A stretch of 41,175 nucleotides of DNA from an uncultured Bacteroidales bacterium (GCA_902778265.1 CACYXI010000017.1:1-41175); one strand, 5' to 3'. Shown: positions 18,359-27,876, numbered from the stretch's first letter. Notes: generated from the sequence alone by a model not told the origin. Program-made: numbers and translations.

Positions 18359-19078
18359 ATGAATTACGTAATAATTATTGCAGGAGGAGTAGGGAATCGT
18401 TTAGGGGCAAAAGTACCTAAACAATTTGTGGAGGTTCTTGGTAAACCTATTATTGCTTACACCATGGAGCATTTTCAAAACCACCCAGAAATAGATGGTA
18501 TTGAATTGGTTTGCGTTGATGGCTTTCAGGAACATTTGAAAGGCATTGCCCAAAAATATGGCATTACTAAAGTCCTGAAAATAGTGAAAGGCGGCTCGGA
18601 ATACGAGCGATCGATTATGAATGGAGTGGCGGGCCTTGAAGGCATAGCTAAGCCAGATGATGTAATAATGATTCATTGGTCCGCATCTCCATTTATCAAT
18701 GAAGAAATGATAACGGATAATATACGAGTTTGCAAGGATAATGGCAATGCTATCACTGCAAGTTATTCTTACCTGCTCTATGGCACCAATGATGGCGATT
18801 GCGCAAAGAAGAATATCAATCGCGAAACTTTTATGACGCTATCTGCACCCCAGAGTTTTCTGTACAAGGTTATTACAGATATTTATAAGCAGGTAGAGGG
18901 AAAGAGCATGCTTGATTACGTTGAGCACCATACCCCTGCTATAATGGAGGAGCTTGGTATTCCGATGTATTTCTCAAAAGGGAGTCATGCTAATATAAAG
19001 ATAACCACACAGGAAGATCTTGACTTGTTTCTGGGTTATTTGCTTGCGCAACAGTATAAAAGAGAGCATAAGCTATAG
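18359..19078 (+). CDS. IspD/TarI-like cytidylyltransferase, divergent
   Basis: A 239-residue IspD-family fold: IIAGGVGNRLGAKVPKQFVEVLGKPI at the N-terminus gives the CTP loop and the PKQF motif, and SAPQSF matches the conserved TPQ.F region. The central family motif HDAxRPF is replaced by HWSASPF (residues 106-112), so both the aspartate and the arginine are lost. In capsule loci relatives make CDP-ribitol or similar CDP-alditols. With the SDR and the LicD genes nearby it may provide a second CDP-linked donor, though the altered motif suggests a changed substrate. Confidence 0.78.
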   Translation: MNYVIIIAGGVGNRLGAKVPKQFVEVLGKPIIAYTMEHFQNHPEIDGIELVCVDGFQEHLKGIAQKYGITKVLKIVKGGSEYERSIMNGVAGLEGIAKPDDVIMIHWSASPFINEEMITDNIRVCKDNGNAITASYSYLLYGTNDGDCAKKNINRETFMTLSAPQSFLYKVITDIYKQVEGKSMLDYVEHHTPAIMEELGIPMYFSKGSHANIKITTQEDLDLFLGYLLAQQYKREHKL

Positions 19079-19133
19079 AAGTTAAGCTAATTAGGAGGAA
19101 AAATTATAATTCACAAGAGTAAAATTTTAAAAT

Positions 19134-19847
19134 ATGAGCATTATCAAAGAGTTACTGAAAAAGACCTATATTTATAAGGTGTATAGAAAACGTAAAGATA
19201 AAAAATACAAGGCACGAATAAGAGCTGTAAATGAAGCTTTTAAGAAAGAAGCTACAGATGTTTTAAGGCTTTATTCCGATGCGTTATTAAAGAATGAATT
19301 GGTTTTTTGGTTAGATTTTGGAACATTACTTGGGTATTATCGCGATCATGATTTTATTAAACATGACTTTGACCTTGATACAGCAACATGGTTTGAAAAT
19401 CGAGAGAATGTTAAGAAAGCCTTGGAAGAAGCTGGCTTCGAACGAGTTCGTCATTATTACTTGAAGAATGGTGACGGCACTGAAGAGTGTTACAAGCATC
19501 GTGATTATTCTACTACGATTGATGTTTTTTATTATCTAAGAGATGGAGATCAAACTCATTGCTTTTCTTTTAATCCGATGGTTTCTATGACCAAAAAGCG
19601 CCATTTAAATAGGGTTCAAAAGTGTAAGGCAAGAATGTGGACTCATGGTGTCATCGATCCGGTCCTTACGGAGTTTAAAGGTATCAAAGTATATGTCCCG
19701 GACGACACTGAGTCATACGTTGCATGTACCTATGGCAAGTCATTTATGACCCCTATACCCAATTTCCCGGTTGAAGGAAGACCGAATTTGACGGAGTTCT
19801 CTTATAAGGAGATGCCGGCTTGTGCTTATTTCTCGCAGCTCTATTAA
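19134..19847 (+). CDS. Second LicD-like phosphotransferase
   Basis: A 237-residue protein with the LicD/fukutin-type motif WLDFGTLLGYYRDHDFIKHD followed by FDLD, close to residues 60-85. The N-terminal ~45 residues are lysine- and arginine-rich (KVYRKRKDKKYKARIR), perhaps a membrane-facing surface. It is shorter than, and clearly different from, the LicD gene at 13524. It follows the IspD-like gene after 55 nt and probably uses the CDP donor made by one of the adjacent cytidylyltransferases. Confidence 0.8.
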   Translation: MSIIKELLKKTYIYKVYRKRKDKKYKARIRAVNEAFKKEATDVLRLYSDALLKNELVFWLDFGTLLGYYRDHDFIKHDFDLDTATWFENRENVKKALEEAGFERVRHYYLKNGDGTEECYKHRDYSTTIDVFYYLRDGDQTHCFSFNPMVSMTKKRHLNRVQKCKARMWTHGVIDPVLTEFKGIKVYVPDDTESYVACTYGKSFMTPIPNFPVEGRPNLTEFSYKEMPACAYFSQLY

Positions 19848-19894
19848 AACATATTTTTATGTATAGTTCTACTTATACAAACTGATATTTTAAG

Positions 19895-20980
19895 ATGTAT
19901 CAAATCTCGCCAAATAGTTTATTGGATAGCTTTTGTATGATGGTCGTTTTTATAATGGCTATCTATAATTATATGTGTATAAATGATAAGAAAAGAGGAA
20001 CCAGTTACTTCTTCTTTATAGTGTTAATAACATTGTTTTCATTATATTACCGTCCTGCTGGAGGTGATTTCTGGCACTATTTGGAAGCGTACGAATTGGG
20101 CGTGGATTACCCATATCATCACATGGAGGATTTCTATTATTGGGTTATGGGATTAATACCCAATAATTATCTATTATGGAGATTTGCTATATGGTTACCT
20201 GCTGCAATAATAATAGCAATTATATTCAAAATTCTCAAAATGCCGTCAAGTATAGCAACATGTTTCTTCTTACTTTTGGCATTAATTGATTCATATTATT
20301 ATACCCGTAACGTTTTGGCATTATCAATCCTTTATCTTGCAATCGCCCTATATTGTATGAGGGATAATTTTGCCAAGAAGACAATTAATACTATTTTCTT
20401 TTTTGGTTTAGTATTTGCCTCCTGGTTCCTTCATAAAAGTATGCCGGTATATATTATACTGGCTCTCTTGTCGATTTTCCTTCCTCTCAACAAGAAATAT
20501 GTGGCTATCGCATTGGTGGCGTTCCCATTACTGTATGGTGGGATAATGCTGTGGGCTTCTGATTTCATCAGCACAACGCAGTTGTGGTTGATGGAAGGTT
20601 CGGGCGAAATTTATCTTGAGTCAGAAAATACGTTCGCGGCAAACTGGAAGGGTGTCCTTAGCCTTATTATCGGTTATGCTCCTGTGACGTATTTTTATGC
20701 AATCGCTTTTCATTACCCTTTATCAAAGAATAATCCTACATATTATCCATTCAAAGTATTTCTTCTGTACGCTTTCTTTTTGTTTTTTATTTCCTTCTTA
20801 TTCTTGGGGCAAGGTTCAATAGCTATCCAAGCGCGTTTGTATAAATCATCGATGCTTCCGTTAGCATTTGTTGTCTGCTTGTTTTTTAAGAACAATTTTG
20901 GCTCAAAACAATGTACGTATTTTATATACCTTTTAGCAATTAAGTATGCAACAAGCTTATTCTTAGAAATTACTACATGA
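19895..20980 (+). CDS. wzy: EpsG/Wzy-like polysaccharide polymerase
   Basis: A 361-residue membrane protein with about 9-10 hydrophobic segments. The segment FSLYYRPAGGDFWHYLEAYELG followed by a membrane region and YYTRNVLALSILYLAIALYC matches the EpsG-type Wzy pattern, in which a conserved RN/RQ near a central helix precedes a small-residue-rich helix. It would join lipid-linked repeat units on the outer face of the inner membrane. It is the only polymerase candidate in the locus. Wzy proteins are poorly conserved, so the call rests on topology, motif and context. Confidence 0.82.
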   Translation: MYQISPNSLLDSFCMMVVFIMAIYNYMCINDKKRGTSYFFFIVLITLFSLYYRPAGGDFWHYLEAYELGVDYPYHHMEDFYYWVMGLIPNNYLLWRFAIWLPAAIIIAIIFKILKMPSSIATCFFLLLALIDSYYYTRNVLALSILYLAIALYCMRDNFAKKTINTIFFFGLVFASWFLHKSMPVYIILALLSIFLPLNKKYVAIALVAFPLLYGGIMLWASDFISTTQLWLMEGSGEIYLESENTFAANWKGVLSLIIGYAPVTYFYAIAFHYPLSKNNPTYYPFKVFLLYAFFLFFISFLFLGQGSIAIQARLYKSSMLPLAFVVCLFFKNNFGSKQCTYFIYLLAIKYATSLFLEITT

Positions 20981-20998
20981 TAACATTTAAGAAATAAG

Positions 20999-22153
20999 AT
21001 GAGAAAAATCCTTTTTGTCATTCCGGATTTAGGCGCTGGGGGAACAAACCCCTCATTAGAGGCGTTATATAGCCATATTAGGGACAAATATGAAATCAAG
21101 GTTTTCGCCATTGTGCATCAGTCGCGCAGCCGTGAGTACCTATTTGATAATGTCCTTTTACCACAAGATAGGTCATTATCTATGTTGTATACAGATTATA
21201 ATAAACAGAAAGGGTTAAATAAAGTATGTGCATTCTTTTATAAATCTTTAGATAAACTTCTTCACCTATTTAATATTGATCTGAGGTGTCTTGCTGAAAA
21301 GAAAACAGCTCAAGGCATTGAGCTCAACAATGTATTTGATACTATTGTTGCATATCAAGAAGGGTATACAACATCATTCGTGTCTTTTTTTCGTAACCCC
21401 AATAAGGTGGCTTGGGTTCATTGTAATTATGATAAATGGATGCCCCAAGATAGGACAGAACTCACATTATATGACCAATTTAAGCATATAGTTTGTGTCT
21501 CGGATTATACGGCATCAGTATTTGCTAAACGATACCCTTCATTAAGTAATCGTGTTTTGGGAATACATAATTTTGTAGAGTCCGACCAGATTAAGAAAAT
21601 GGGGGGACACAAAATTGACGACAAAAGATTTGAGACAGATAAGTTTATTATTCTTTCAGTAGGCAGATTCCATAGCGTAAAAAGATTTAGTGAGATACCC
21701 AAGATAGCTGCAGCTATAAAGAAATGTAATTTAGAGTTTTATTGGTATATATTAGGCGATATAAGCGAGTCCAAAGAGAAAGTGTTGTTTGATGAAAATG
21801 TGAAGAAAAATGAGGTGGATGATTGCGTTAAATGGTTAGGGGGCAAGAATAACCCATATCCGTATTTTAAAGCATCTGACCTATATGTTTGCACATCTGA
21901 CTCTGAAGCATGCCCGATGGTGTTCATTGAGTCAAATTTGTTTGGTTTACCTATAGTAACAACCGATTTCCCTTCTGCATACGAGTTTGTGGTAGATTCA
22001 AAGAATGGTCGCGTTATGCCTATCGAAAACATCTCAGATGCCATTAGAGAATTACTGACAGACCGAGCTAAGTATTTGAGGATGAAAGAAGAGGTGTCGT
22101 ATTTTATTTATGATAATTCATCACTTCTAAGAAAAGTTGAGAGTGTGTTATAA
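20999..22153 (+). CDS. Family 4 glycosyltransferase
   Basis: A 384-residue GT-B fold enzyme. The N-terminus FVIPDLGAGGTNPSLEALY holds the acceptor-side glycine loop; the C-terminal domain has ILSVGRFHSVKRFSEI, the start of the GT4 donor domain, and DSEACPMVFIESNLFGLPIVTTD, the EX7E-type nucleotide-sugar site. Retaining mechanism is expected for GT4. The donor sugar cannot be told. It is separated from the polymerase by 18 nt. Confidence 0.87.
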   Translation: MRKILFVIPDLGAGGTNPSLEALYSHIRDKYEIKVFAIVHQSRSREYLFDNVLLPQDRSLSMLYTDYNKQKGLNKVCAFFYKSLDKLLHLFNIDLRCLAEKKTAQGIELNNVFDTIVAYQEGYTTSFVSFFRNPNKVAWVHCNYDKWMPQDRTELTLYDQFKHIVCVSDYTASVFAKRYPSLSNRVLGIHNFVESDQIKKMGGHKIDDKRFETDKFIILSVGRFHSVKRFSEIPKIAAAIKKCNLEFYWYILGDISESKEKVLFDENVKKNEVDDCVKWLGGKNNPYPYFKASDLYVCTSDSEACPMVFIESNLFGLPIVTTDFPSAYEFVVDSKNGRVMPIENISDAIRELLTDRAKYLRMKEEVSYFIYDNSSLLRKVESVL

Positions 22154-22176
22154 ATAGTCTGCTTAAATCTTATATC

Positions 22177-23334
22177 ATGAATATTATATACATTGGTGCT
22201 TTCCCTCCCGATTTTTTAATAAAACGTAGCAAAGGGAAAATAGACTCTCTCTACCGTGATGATCAGGCTGTGATTAAAGGGCTAAAAAGCCAAGAGAGGA
22301 TAGATCTTAAGGTAATAACATCGCCTGACATTGCAAGTTGGCCTCGGGGACCTTTGTTTATCAAAAGAGAGAAGAATAACGAGGAAGAGATTACAATGGT
22401 AAGCTCTTTGAATATTTCTATTATCAAGCAGCTCTGGACAATTGTGAGTATGATTCGAGAATCAGTTCAATTTATCCCGCAATGTGAAGGAAAGGTGGTA
22501 GTGGTTATACCTTATATTGTGTTCCGTCATGTTGCAACTTTAAGGTTGTTGAAATGGTTGTTTCCAAAGAAGGTTGCTCAGGCTATTGTTGTACCAGATA
22601 TCTTCTTCCCAGAAAAGTGGCATAGGAAGTTTATAAATAGGATTACCGAAAAAATGGCTTCTCATTTTGACGCTTTTGTGCTATACACAGAAAAGATGGC
22701 AGATCATCTTCATGTTAACGAAAGCCAATATGAGGTCATAGAAGGTTTCCGTGAGATCCCCAACCGACAGGTAGCTCAGAGTGAATCTTTTAAGATTGTT
22801 TACGCAGGTTCGCTTAACTTGAACTATGGCGTAGGTAGATTAGTAGAAGCTATGGCGTATGTTAATGCACAAGATATTCAACTACATCTTTATGGTGCCG
22901 GGAGTGCAGAGAATATGATACGAGAGGCTTGTGAAAGGGATTCCCGCATTATCTTTCATGGTCGAGTTCCAAATGCACAGGCTGTTGATGCAATATATTC
23001 TGCATCAGCATTAATAAATCCTCGTAACGCAAATGACGGAGATTATACCGAGTATTCATTTCCATCTAAAGATATTGAGTATTTGTCTACTGGAATCCCA
23101 ACATTATTATGCAAGTTGCCCGGTATGCCGAAAGAGTATTATGGTTATTTCCTGGATATGGGAGAAGGCACTCCACAACAAATAGCAGACGCCATTACAC
23201 TTGTCAAACAGATGAGTCATACGGAGCGAGAGAAGATAGGAACAGAGGCTCGTCGATTTATCATGGATCGTATGGATTGTAAAAAGCAGGGCGCAAGAAT
23301 AGTTGGACTATTTCATAGAGTTATTAAAGAATAA
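22177..23334 (+). CDS. GT4-like glycosyltransferase
   Basis: A 385-residue GT-B type protein. FKIVYAGSLNLNYGVGRLVEAM opens the donor domain, and NDGDYTEYSFPSKDIEYLSTGIPTLL is the donor-binding region; the second glutamate of the EX7E motif is not in the usual form, as in the WbuB/WcaI-like subgroup. It lacks any signal peptide or membrane anchor. It lies between another GT4 gene and a GT2 gene and probably adds one sugar of the repeat unit. Confidence 0.82.
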   Translation: MNIIYIGAFPPDFLIKRSKGKIDSLYRDDQAVIKGLKSQERIDLKVITSPDIASWPRGPLFIKREKNNEEEITMVSSLNISIIKQLWTIVSMIRESVQFIPQCEGKVVVVIPYIVFRHVATLRLLKWLFPKKVAQAIVVPDIFFPEKWHRKFINRITEKMASHFDAFVLYTEKMADHLHVNESQYEVIEGFREIPNRQVAQSESFKIVYAGSLNLNYGVGRLVEAMAYVNAQDIQLHLYGAGSAENMIREACERDSRIIFHGRVPNAQAVDAIYSASALINPRNANDGDYTEYSFPSKDIEYLSTGIPTLLCKLPGMPKEYYGYFLDMGEGTPQQIADAITLVKQMSHTEREKIGTEARRFIMDRMDCKKQGARIVGLFHRVIKE

Positions 23335-23342
23335 TTGGTTAT

Positions 23343-24296
23343 ATGATGATAGATGGAATCCCCAAGATATCAGTTCTTGTCATAACCTACAAACAGGAAG
23401 ATATTGTAGGTAGAACTTTGGATTCGCTGATTGAGCAGCGCGACTATCTATACGAAATATGCGTGAGCGACGATTGTTCCCCGGATGGTACATGGGAAGT
23501 ATTGTTAGATTATCAGAAGCGTTATCCCGATTTAATAAAATTGCACCGTCAAAATCCTAATGTCGGCATATTTGAGAATACTGTATATTCTTGGACTATG
23601 CCATCGGGGGATGTAATTAACGAGATCGCCGGTGATGATACGACTCCAGCTGGTTGGTATAAAGCGGTAGTGGAGTACATACTTCAAAACAAAATCGATT
23701 GGGAAAATGAGCTGTTTTGTATTTATGGAGACTACAAATGCATATATCCTAACGGAGACTCAATCGTCCACAAGCAGAGTGCTATTTCAAAATACGATGA
23801 TGCTTTCAGACTTGCAATTAGAGGTATAATCAATGGAAGAGGATGTTGCTATTCAAAGTTAATCTTAGACAAGTTTAAAAATTTCAGCCAAGGAAGGTCG
23901 CACATTGCTGAGTGTGCCCAAGACAGACAATTGCAGATTTTTAGTGAGAAGAATTACTATATACCCCAAGTTGCCAATATCTATTATTCTGCGATAGGTG
24001 TTAGTACACATATTGATGAGGATAAGAAGAGAGAGAGAATGCAGATATGGCCTTACTCGATGAAGTGCTTCAAAGATTTCGGCATCGAATTGCGCAAGAA
24101 AGATATAACTTTTATTAAGCACTGTATGGCTTATCAAGAATATGTCTATTGGGGCAAGAAGAGCAAAGCGTTACTCTCGTTCTGGTATTACTTGAAGAGT
24201 TTTGATCTCAAACTATTCATGGCGAGCGATACTCTTCACGGAGTATGGTTTGCCATAAGAAGGAGGTTGCCGCACAAGAATCCAATACAAATTTAA
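23343..24296 (+). CDS. Family 2 glycosyltransferase
   Basis: A 317-residue GT-A enzyme. ISVLVITYKQEDIVGRTLDSL is the N-terminal GT2 signature, VSDDCSPDGTWE the nucleotide-binding strand, and EIAGDDTTP the metal-binding DxD equivalent. Inverting chemistry is expected. The C-terminal ~100 residues are basic and helical with no membrane span. The gene starts 8 nt after the preceding glycosyltransferase stop; Met2 is an equally good start. Confidence 0.88.
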   Translation: MMIDGIPKISVLVITYKQEDIVGRTLDSLIEQRDYLYEICVSDDCSPDGTWEVLLDYQKRYPDLIKLHRQNPNVGIFENTVYSWTMPSGDVINEIAGDDTTPAGWYKAVVEYILQNKIDWENELFCIYGDYKCIYPNGDSIVHKQSAISKYDDAFRLAIRGIINGRGCCYSKLILDKFKNFSQGRSHIAECAQDRQLQIFSEKNYYIPQVANIYYSAIGVSTHIDEDKKRERMQIWPYSMKCFKDFGIELRKKDITFIKHCMAYQEYVYWGKKSKALLSFWYYLKSFDLKLFMASDTLHGVWFAIRRRLPHKNPIQI

Positions 24297-24311
24297 AGAT
24301 TTGCAATTAAA

Positions 24312-24916
24312 ATGAGATTTGATAGATTTGTTGTGAAAGCATTTGAAAGGGGATTATCAATACTTCATACTAAGCTTTACAACCTCTTTTCAAAAGGAAT
24401 TAAAATAGGAAGTGGCTCAATTGTATATTATAAGTCTTCTTTGGTTAATTACTCTTACAGTGGAAGTATTAGCATTGGTTGTAATTGCATGATAGGATGC
24501 TCATCAAGGAAATACCATGCAGGGATGCCCTTTTTTCAAAGATTCTTTCCGATGGTCCAAACAGCATTATCGAGATAGGTGATAATTGTCGGTTAAATGG
24601 GGTTTATGTTCATTGTGAAAAAATGATAAAAATTGGTCACAATTGTGTGATTGCATCTGGTGTTAATATTCTTGACAGTAATGGTCATATTCTTGAAAGT
24701 AATGATAGGACAAAAGGCAGGGATATTCCACAGTCAATCCAGATTGGTAATAATGTGTGGATAGGAATAAATGCAATAATCTTAAAAGGATCAAGATTAG
24801 GAGATAATTGTGTGGTGTCAGCAGGCAGTGTGGTTCGAGGTACTTTCCCTAATGATTCTTTGATTGTAGGGAACCCGGGCAAGGTAGTAAAAAAGTTGAA
24901 TATTGTTTCTAAATAG
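24312..24916 (+). pseudogene. Hexapeptide acetyltransferase broken by a -1 frameshift at a T6 run
   Basis: Two overlapping frames together encode one sugar O-acetyltransferase. The first (from 24312) gives the N-terminus through ISIGCNCMIGCSSRKYHAGMPFF; the second continues SKILSDGPNSIIEIGDNC through IQIGNNVWIGINAIILKG and VSAGSVVRGTFPNDSLIVGNPGKVV to TAA 24914-24916. Adding one T to the six-T run at 24531-24536 restores PFFSKILSDG and a single frame of about 201 residues. The break may be a sequencing or assembly error, a true mutation, or slippage-based on/off switching at the homopolymer. The encoded fold would be an LbH acetyltransferase modifying the capsule. Confidence 0.8.
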
Positions 24917-24924
24917 TGCTTTGA

Positions 24925-25848
24925 ATGAATAAATTCTTTGATTATTTATTCCGCCATCAAAATCTTTTGTTGGCGGCAATATGGTCATATGTGGGTCATC
25001 TTTTCTCCGACGAGACATACTTGAGAGTTCGTTTTCGCCTGTTGATGGGTAAGTGGCCGGATTTGAAGAATCCAAAAACTTTTAGTGAAAAGCTGCAATG
25101 GTTGAAAATCCATAATCGCAAGCCCGAGTATACAACAATGGTTGATAAACTTGCAGTTAAGGATTATGTTTCGGGTATTATAGGAGAAGAGTATGTGATA
25201 CCTTCTATAGGCGTATGGGATAGACCAGAAGACATCGACTGGGATAAACTGCCAAATCAATTCGTGCTGAAAACTACTCATGGTGGTGGATCTTTAGGGG
25301 TTGTAGTATGTAAAGATAAGAACACGTTTGATAAGAACAAAGCCATAGCAAAACTTAGAGCTTCAATGAAAGATGATGGTTTTCGAGTTCAAGGAGAGTG
25401 GCCGTATAAAAACGTGCCGCGTAGAATCTTGGCCGAAAAATATATTGAACCTTCTCCCAAAACAAACGATTTGCCAGATTATAAATTTTTCTGCTTTAAT
25501 GGAGAACCAAAGTTTTGTCAGGTAATAAGTGGGAGAAATGAAACAATGTGTATAGATTTCTTTGATAACAATTGGCAACATCAGTCATTTCACGAACCTA
25601 GTGATTACCCATTTGCAAAAAACGAACCAGCGAGGCCTTGTTGTTTGGAACTCATGTGGGATTTGTCAAAAAAACTTGCAAAGAACAAACCATTTTCTAG
25701 AATTGATTTTTATGAGGTCAATAACAGGGTCTATTTTGGTGAGATTACTTTTTACCCCACTGGTGGGTTTGGAGGGTTTGATCCAGAAGAATGGGATTAC
25801 AAATTTGGCGAATGGATAGAATTGCCAGAAAACAAGATAACAGATTAA
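24925..25848 (+). CDS. TupA-like ATP-grasp protein
   Basis: A 307-residue protein of the TupA-like ATP-grasp family found in capsule and teichuronopeptide loci. LRVRFRLLMGKWPDLKNPKTFSEKLQWLKI is the characteristic N-terminus; VLKTTHGGGSLGVV is the ATP-binding loop, ILAEKYIEPS the linker, and SRIDFYEVNNRVYFGEITFYPTGG the metal-binding acidic segment. The family is thought to attach amino acids or similar groups to polysaccharide. It is the second ATP-grasp enzyme in the locus and unlike the one at 9555. Confidence 0.85.
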   Translation: MNKFFDYLFRHQNLLLAAIWSYVGHLFSDETYLRVRFRLLMGKWPDLKNPKTFSEKLQWLKIHNRKPEYTTMVDKLAVKDYVSGIIGEEYVIPSIGVWDRPEDIDWDKLPNQFVLKTTHGGGSLGVVVCKDKNTFDKNKAIAKLRASMKDDGFRVQGEWPYKNVPRRILAEKYIEPSPKTNDLPDYKFFCFNGEPKFCQVISGRNETMCIDFFDNNWQHQSFHEPSDYPFAKNEPARPCCLELMWDLSKKLAKNKPFSRIDFYEVNNRVYFGEITFYPTGGFGGFDPEEWDYKFGEWIELPENKITD

Positions 25849-25856
25849 ATGATTGT

Positions 25857-27005
25857 ATGAAAATACTTGTAAATACGATATCCACTAAGAAACATTCAGG
25901 AGGTGCATTTCAGATAGCATATAACTTCCTTATGAAGTCGGTTGAGCATCCAGAAATAGACTGGGTGTTTGTCGTGTCTTCAGACTTGAATGAGATTTTG
26001 CCGGAAACGTTTAAAAAGAAGGCGGAGTATTATGTGTTTCCGACTCAACCCGACTTCAAGCACTCTTATAAGCGCGTGAAGAAAGAACTAACGGAGTTGG
26101 AAGAAAGACTGAAGCCGGATGTGGTTTATTCCATTACGGCACCGTCGTACTTCACCTTTAAGGCTCCCGAGGTGATGCGTTTCACGAATCCATGGGTGAC
26201 TCATCCCAACAAATATTCGTGGTCGGTAATGTCATTCGTGGAGAGGATGAAGACCAGACTATATTGCTGGAACCAGCGAAGAATGATGCGCAAGGCTCAA
26301 TACTTTGTAACGCAAACAGAAACCACCAAGAAGGGAATAGTGCGTATCACAGGCGTTCCTTCCGAAAATGTTAAAGTGGTGAGTAATGTTTTGCCTCAGA
26401 TATTTAAGGGCCTGAAGAGTTCGCCTAAACCTCAAGACGGCTCATGGATTGATATTGCCTGTGTGGGGGCTCCGGTTCCTCACAAGAATTTTGACATTCT
26501 TCCAGACGTTGTGAGGGAACTGAAAGCTTTTGGTATTGATAATGTACGTTTCCGCGTAACAATACCATATGATAATACCTTGTTGGAGTCGTATAAAAAG
26601 AAGTTGTCGCCTCTTGGATTACAGGACAGGATTATCACGCATGGCCGTTGTTCGCAGATTGAATTGTCAGAAATGTATCGTGGATGTCAACTCTGCTTTT
26701 TACCTACTTTATTGGAGGTATTTTCTGCTAGCACATTAGAGGCTATGTATTTCCGTTTGCCCGTGGTGGCGACCGATTTTGACTTCAATCGCGAAGTGAT
26801 GGAAGATGCTTGCCTGTACTACGAACCCATGAACGCCAAGGATGCAGCTGCCAAGATTGCTAAGCTGATAGGTGACAGGGGTCTCCAAGAAAAGCTGTCC
26901 GAGCGGATGAAAGTACGCCTGAGTCTGTTTGATGATTATGACAATCATTTCAATGCTATCAAGGATTTCCTTGTACAGGTTGGGGAGGGGAGAGTTCAGG
27001 CATAA
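25857..27005 (+). CDS. Family 4 glycosyltransferase
   Basis: A 382-residue GT4 enzyme from the ATG at 25857, starting MKILVNTISTKKHSGGAFQIAYNF. An in-frame ATG at 25791 would add 22 residues inside the TupA-like gene and is not credible. The donor domain includes IACVGAPVPHKNFDILPDVV and CFLPTLLEVFSASTLEAMYFRLPVVATD, an intact EX7E region. The gene begins 8 nt after the previous stop. Donor and acceptor are unknown. Confidence 0.88.
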   Translation: MKILVNTISTKKHSGGAFQIAYNFLMKSVEHPEIDWVFVVSSDLNEILPETFKKKAEYYVFPTQPDFKHSYKRVKKELTELEERLKPDVVYSITAPSYFTFKAPEVMRFTNPWVTHPNKYSWSVMSFVERMKTRLYCWNQRRMMRKAQYFVTQTETTKKGIVRITGVPSENVKVVSNVLPQIFKGLKSSPKPQDGSWIDIACVGAPVPHKNFDILPDVVRELKAFGIDNVRFRVTIPYDNTLLESYKKKLSPLGLQDRIITHGRCSQIELSEMYRGCQLCFLPTLLEVFSASTLEAMYFRLPVVATDFDFNREVMEDACLYYEPMNAKDAAAKIAKLIGDRGLQEKLSERMKVRLSLFDDYDNHFNAIKDFLVQVGEGRVQA

Positions 27006-27021
27006 CTGATTAAAGCGTTAA

Positions 27022-27876
27022 ATGCCGAACAAACACTTCATCTTAACTCGATTCAACCTCCTAATATTCAACAGGGACAAGGAGGGGCAGAAGGTCAGGT
27101 CGTCATCGTGGTTAGAACATCGTTTTTCTCTCTTCGAGCGATACTGCTTACCATCGTTGAAAAACCAGACTTGCCATGACTTTGAATGGATAGTACTGTT
27201 TGATAGTACAACACCAGAGAGGTTTAAAAAGAGAGTAGATGAGTACCAAAACGATTTTCCACAACTGATTCCTGTATTCGTCGAGCCTGAAAACGGTCGC
27301 TATTTTGCGCAGATTTTCCGAGAGGAAGTTAGGCATAAGATGGATGATGTAAGAGGAGGGCGTGTGCTGACGACTTATCTGGATAATGATGATGCACTGG
27401 ATATTCACTTCGTTGAAGATATACAGAGAAGGGCGTCTTCCTTGCCAGATGGAACGTTCATTACATACGATAGCGGTTATCAGCTATTTACAGACCACAA
27501 CTATGTGATGCGCATACGCTACCCAAGGAATCACTTTATGAGTGTTGTGGAAAAGGCTGATATAGCAGTGAAAACGATCTACGGATATGGAAGCCATTAC
27601 TACGTTGACAAGATTCCGGGAGTAAAGATAGAGCATGTGAAGGATGAACCTATGTGGTGTGAGGTCATACACGATAAAAACATGGGCAATGATGCGTATT
27701 TCTTGCGGGCAAAGATGGTGAGAAAAGCCGAAGGCTTCGGTTTCATGGTTCAAGATTCAAGTGTTCAAGAGTTCAACTATGGATTGGGTCTTTATCTGTT
27801 CAAATTCCTACCTAGATATTTTAAAACACTTATCCGCAGATGTGGTTATTTCATATTTGGAAATAGATTCAAATAG
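27022..27876 (+). CDS. Putative rhamnosyltransferase-like GT-A protein
   Basis: A 284-residue protein resembling the Rhamno_transf family: FILTRFNLLIF at the N-terminus, SWLEHRFSLFERYCLPSLKNQT, FEWIVLFDSTTPERFKKR and TTYLDNDDALDIHFVE, with the LDNDD metal site near residue 118. The family label does not prove that rhamnose is the donor; no dTDP-rhamnose genes beyond rmlA are here. The C-terminus carries VQDSSVQEF, encoded by an in-frame copy of the short repeat that fills the next 4 kb. Confidence 0.78.
   Translation: MPNKHFILTRFNLLIFNRDKEGQKVRSSSWLEHRFSLFERYCLPSLKNQTCHDFEWIVLFDSTTPERFKKRVDEYQNDFPQLIPVFVEPENGRYFAQIFREEVRHKMDDVRGGRVLTTYLDNDDALDIHFVEDIQRRASSLPDGTFITYDSGYQLFTDHNYVMRIRYPRNHFMSVVEKADIAVKTIYGYGSHYYVDKIPGVKIEHVKDEPMWCEVIHDKNMGNDAYFLRAKMVRKAEGFGFMVQDSSVQEFNYGLGLYLFKFLPRYFKTLIRRCGYFIFGNRFK
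27747..27776 (+). repeat. In-frame TTCAAG-type repeat in a glycosyltransferase gene
   Basis: Four spaced copies of TTCAA(G) in 30 nt (GGTTCAAGATTCAAGTG followed by TTCAAGAGTTCAA). They encode VQDSSVQEF within the 27022 gene. The pattern matches the GAGTTCAAG and GAGTTTAAG units found further downstream. Confidence 0.6.

Noticed and set aside
25791-25856. Upstream start extending the GT4 gene by 22 residues
   Set aside because: The extension lies in the end of the TupA-like gene; ATG 25857 begins the typical GT4 N-terminus.
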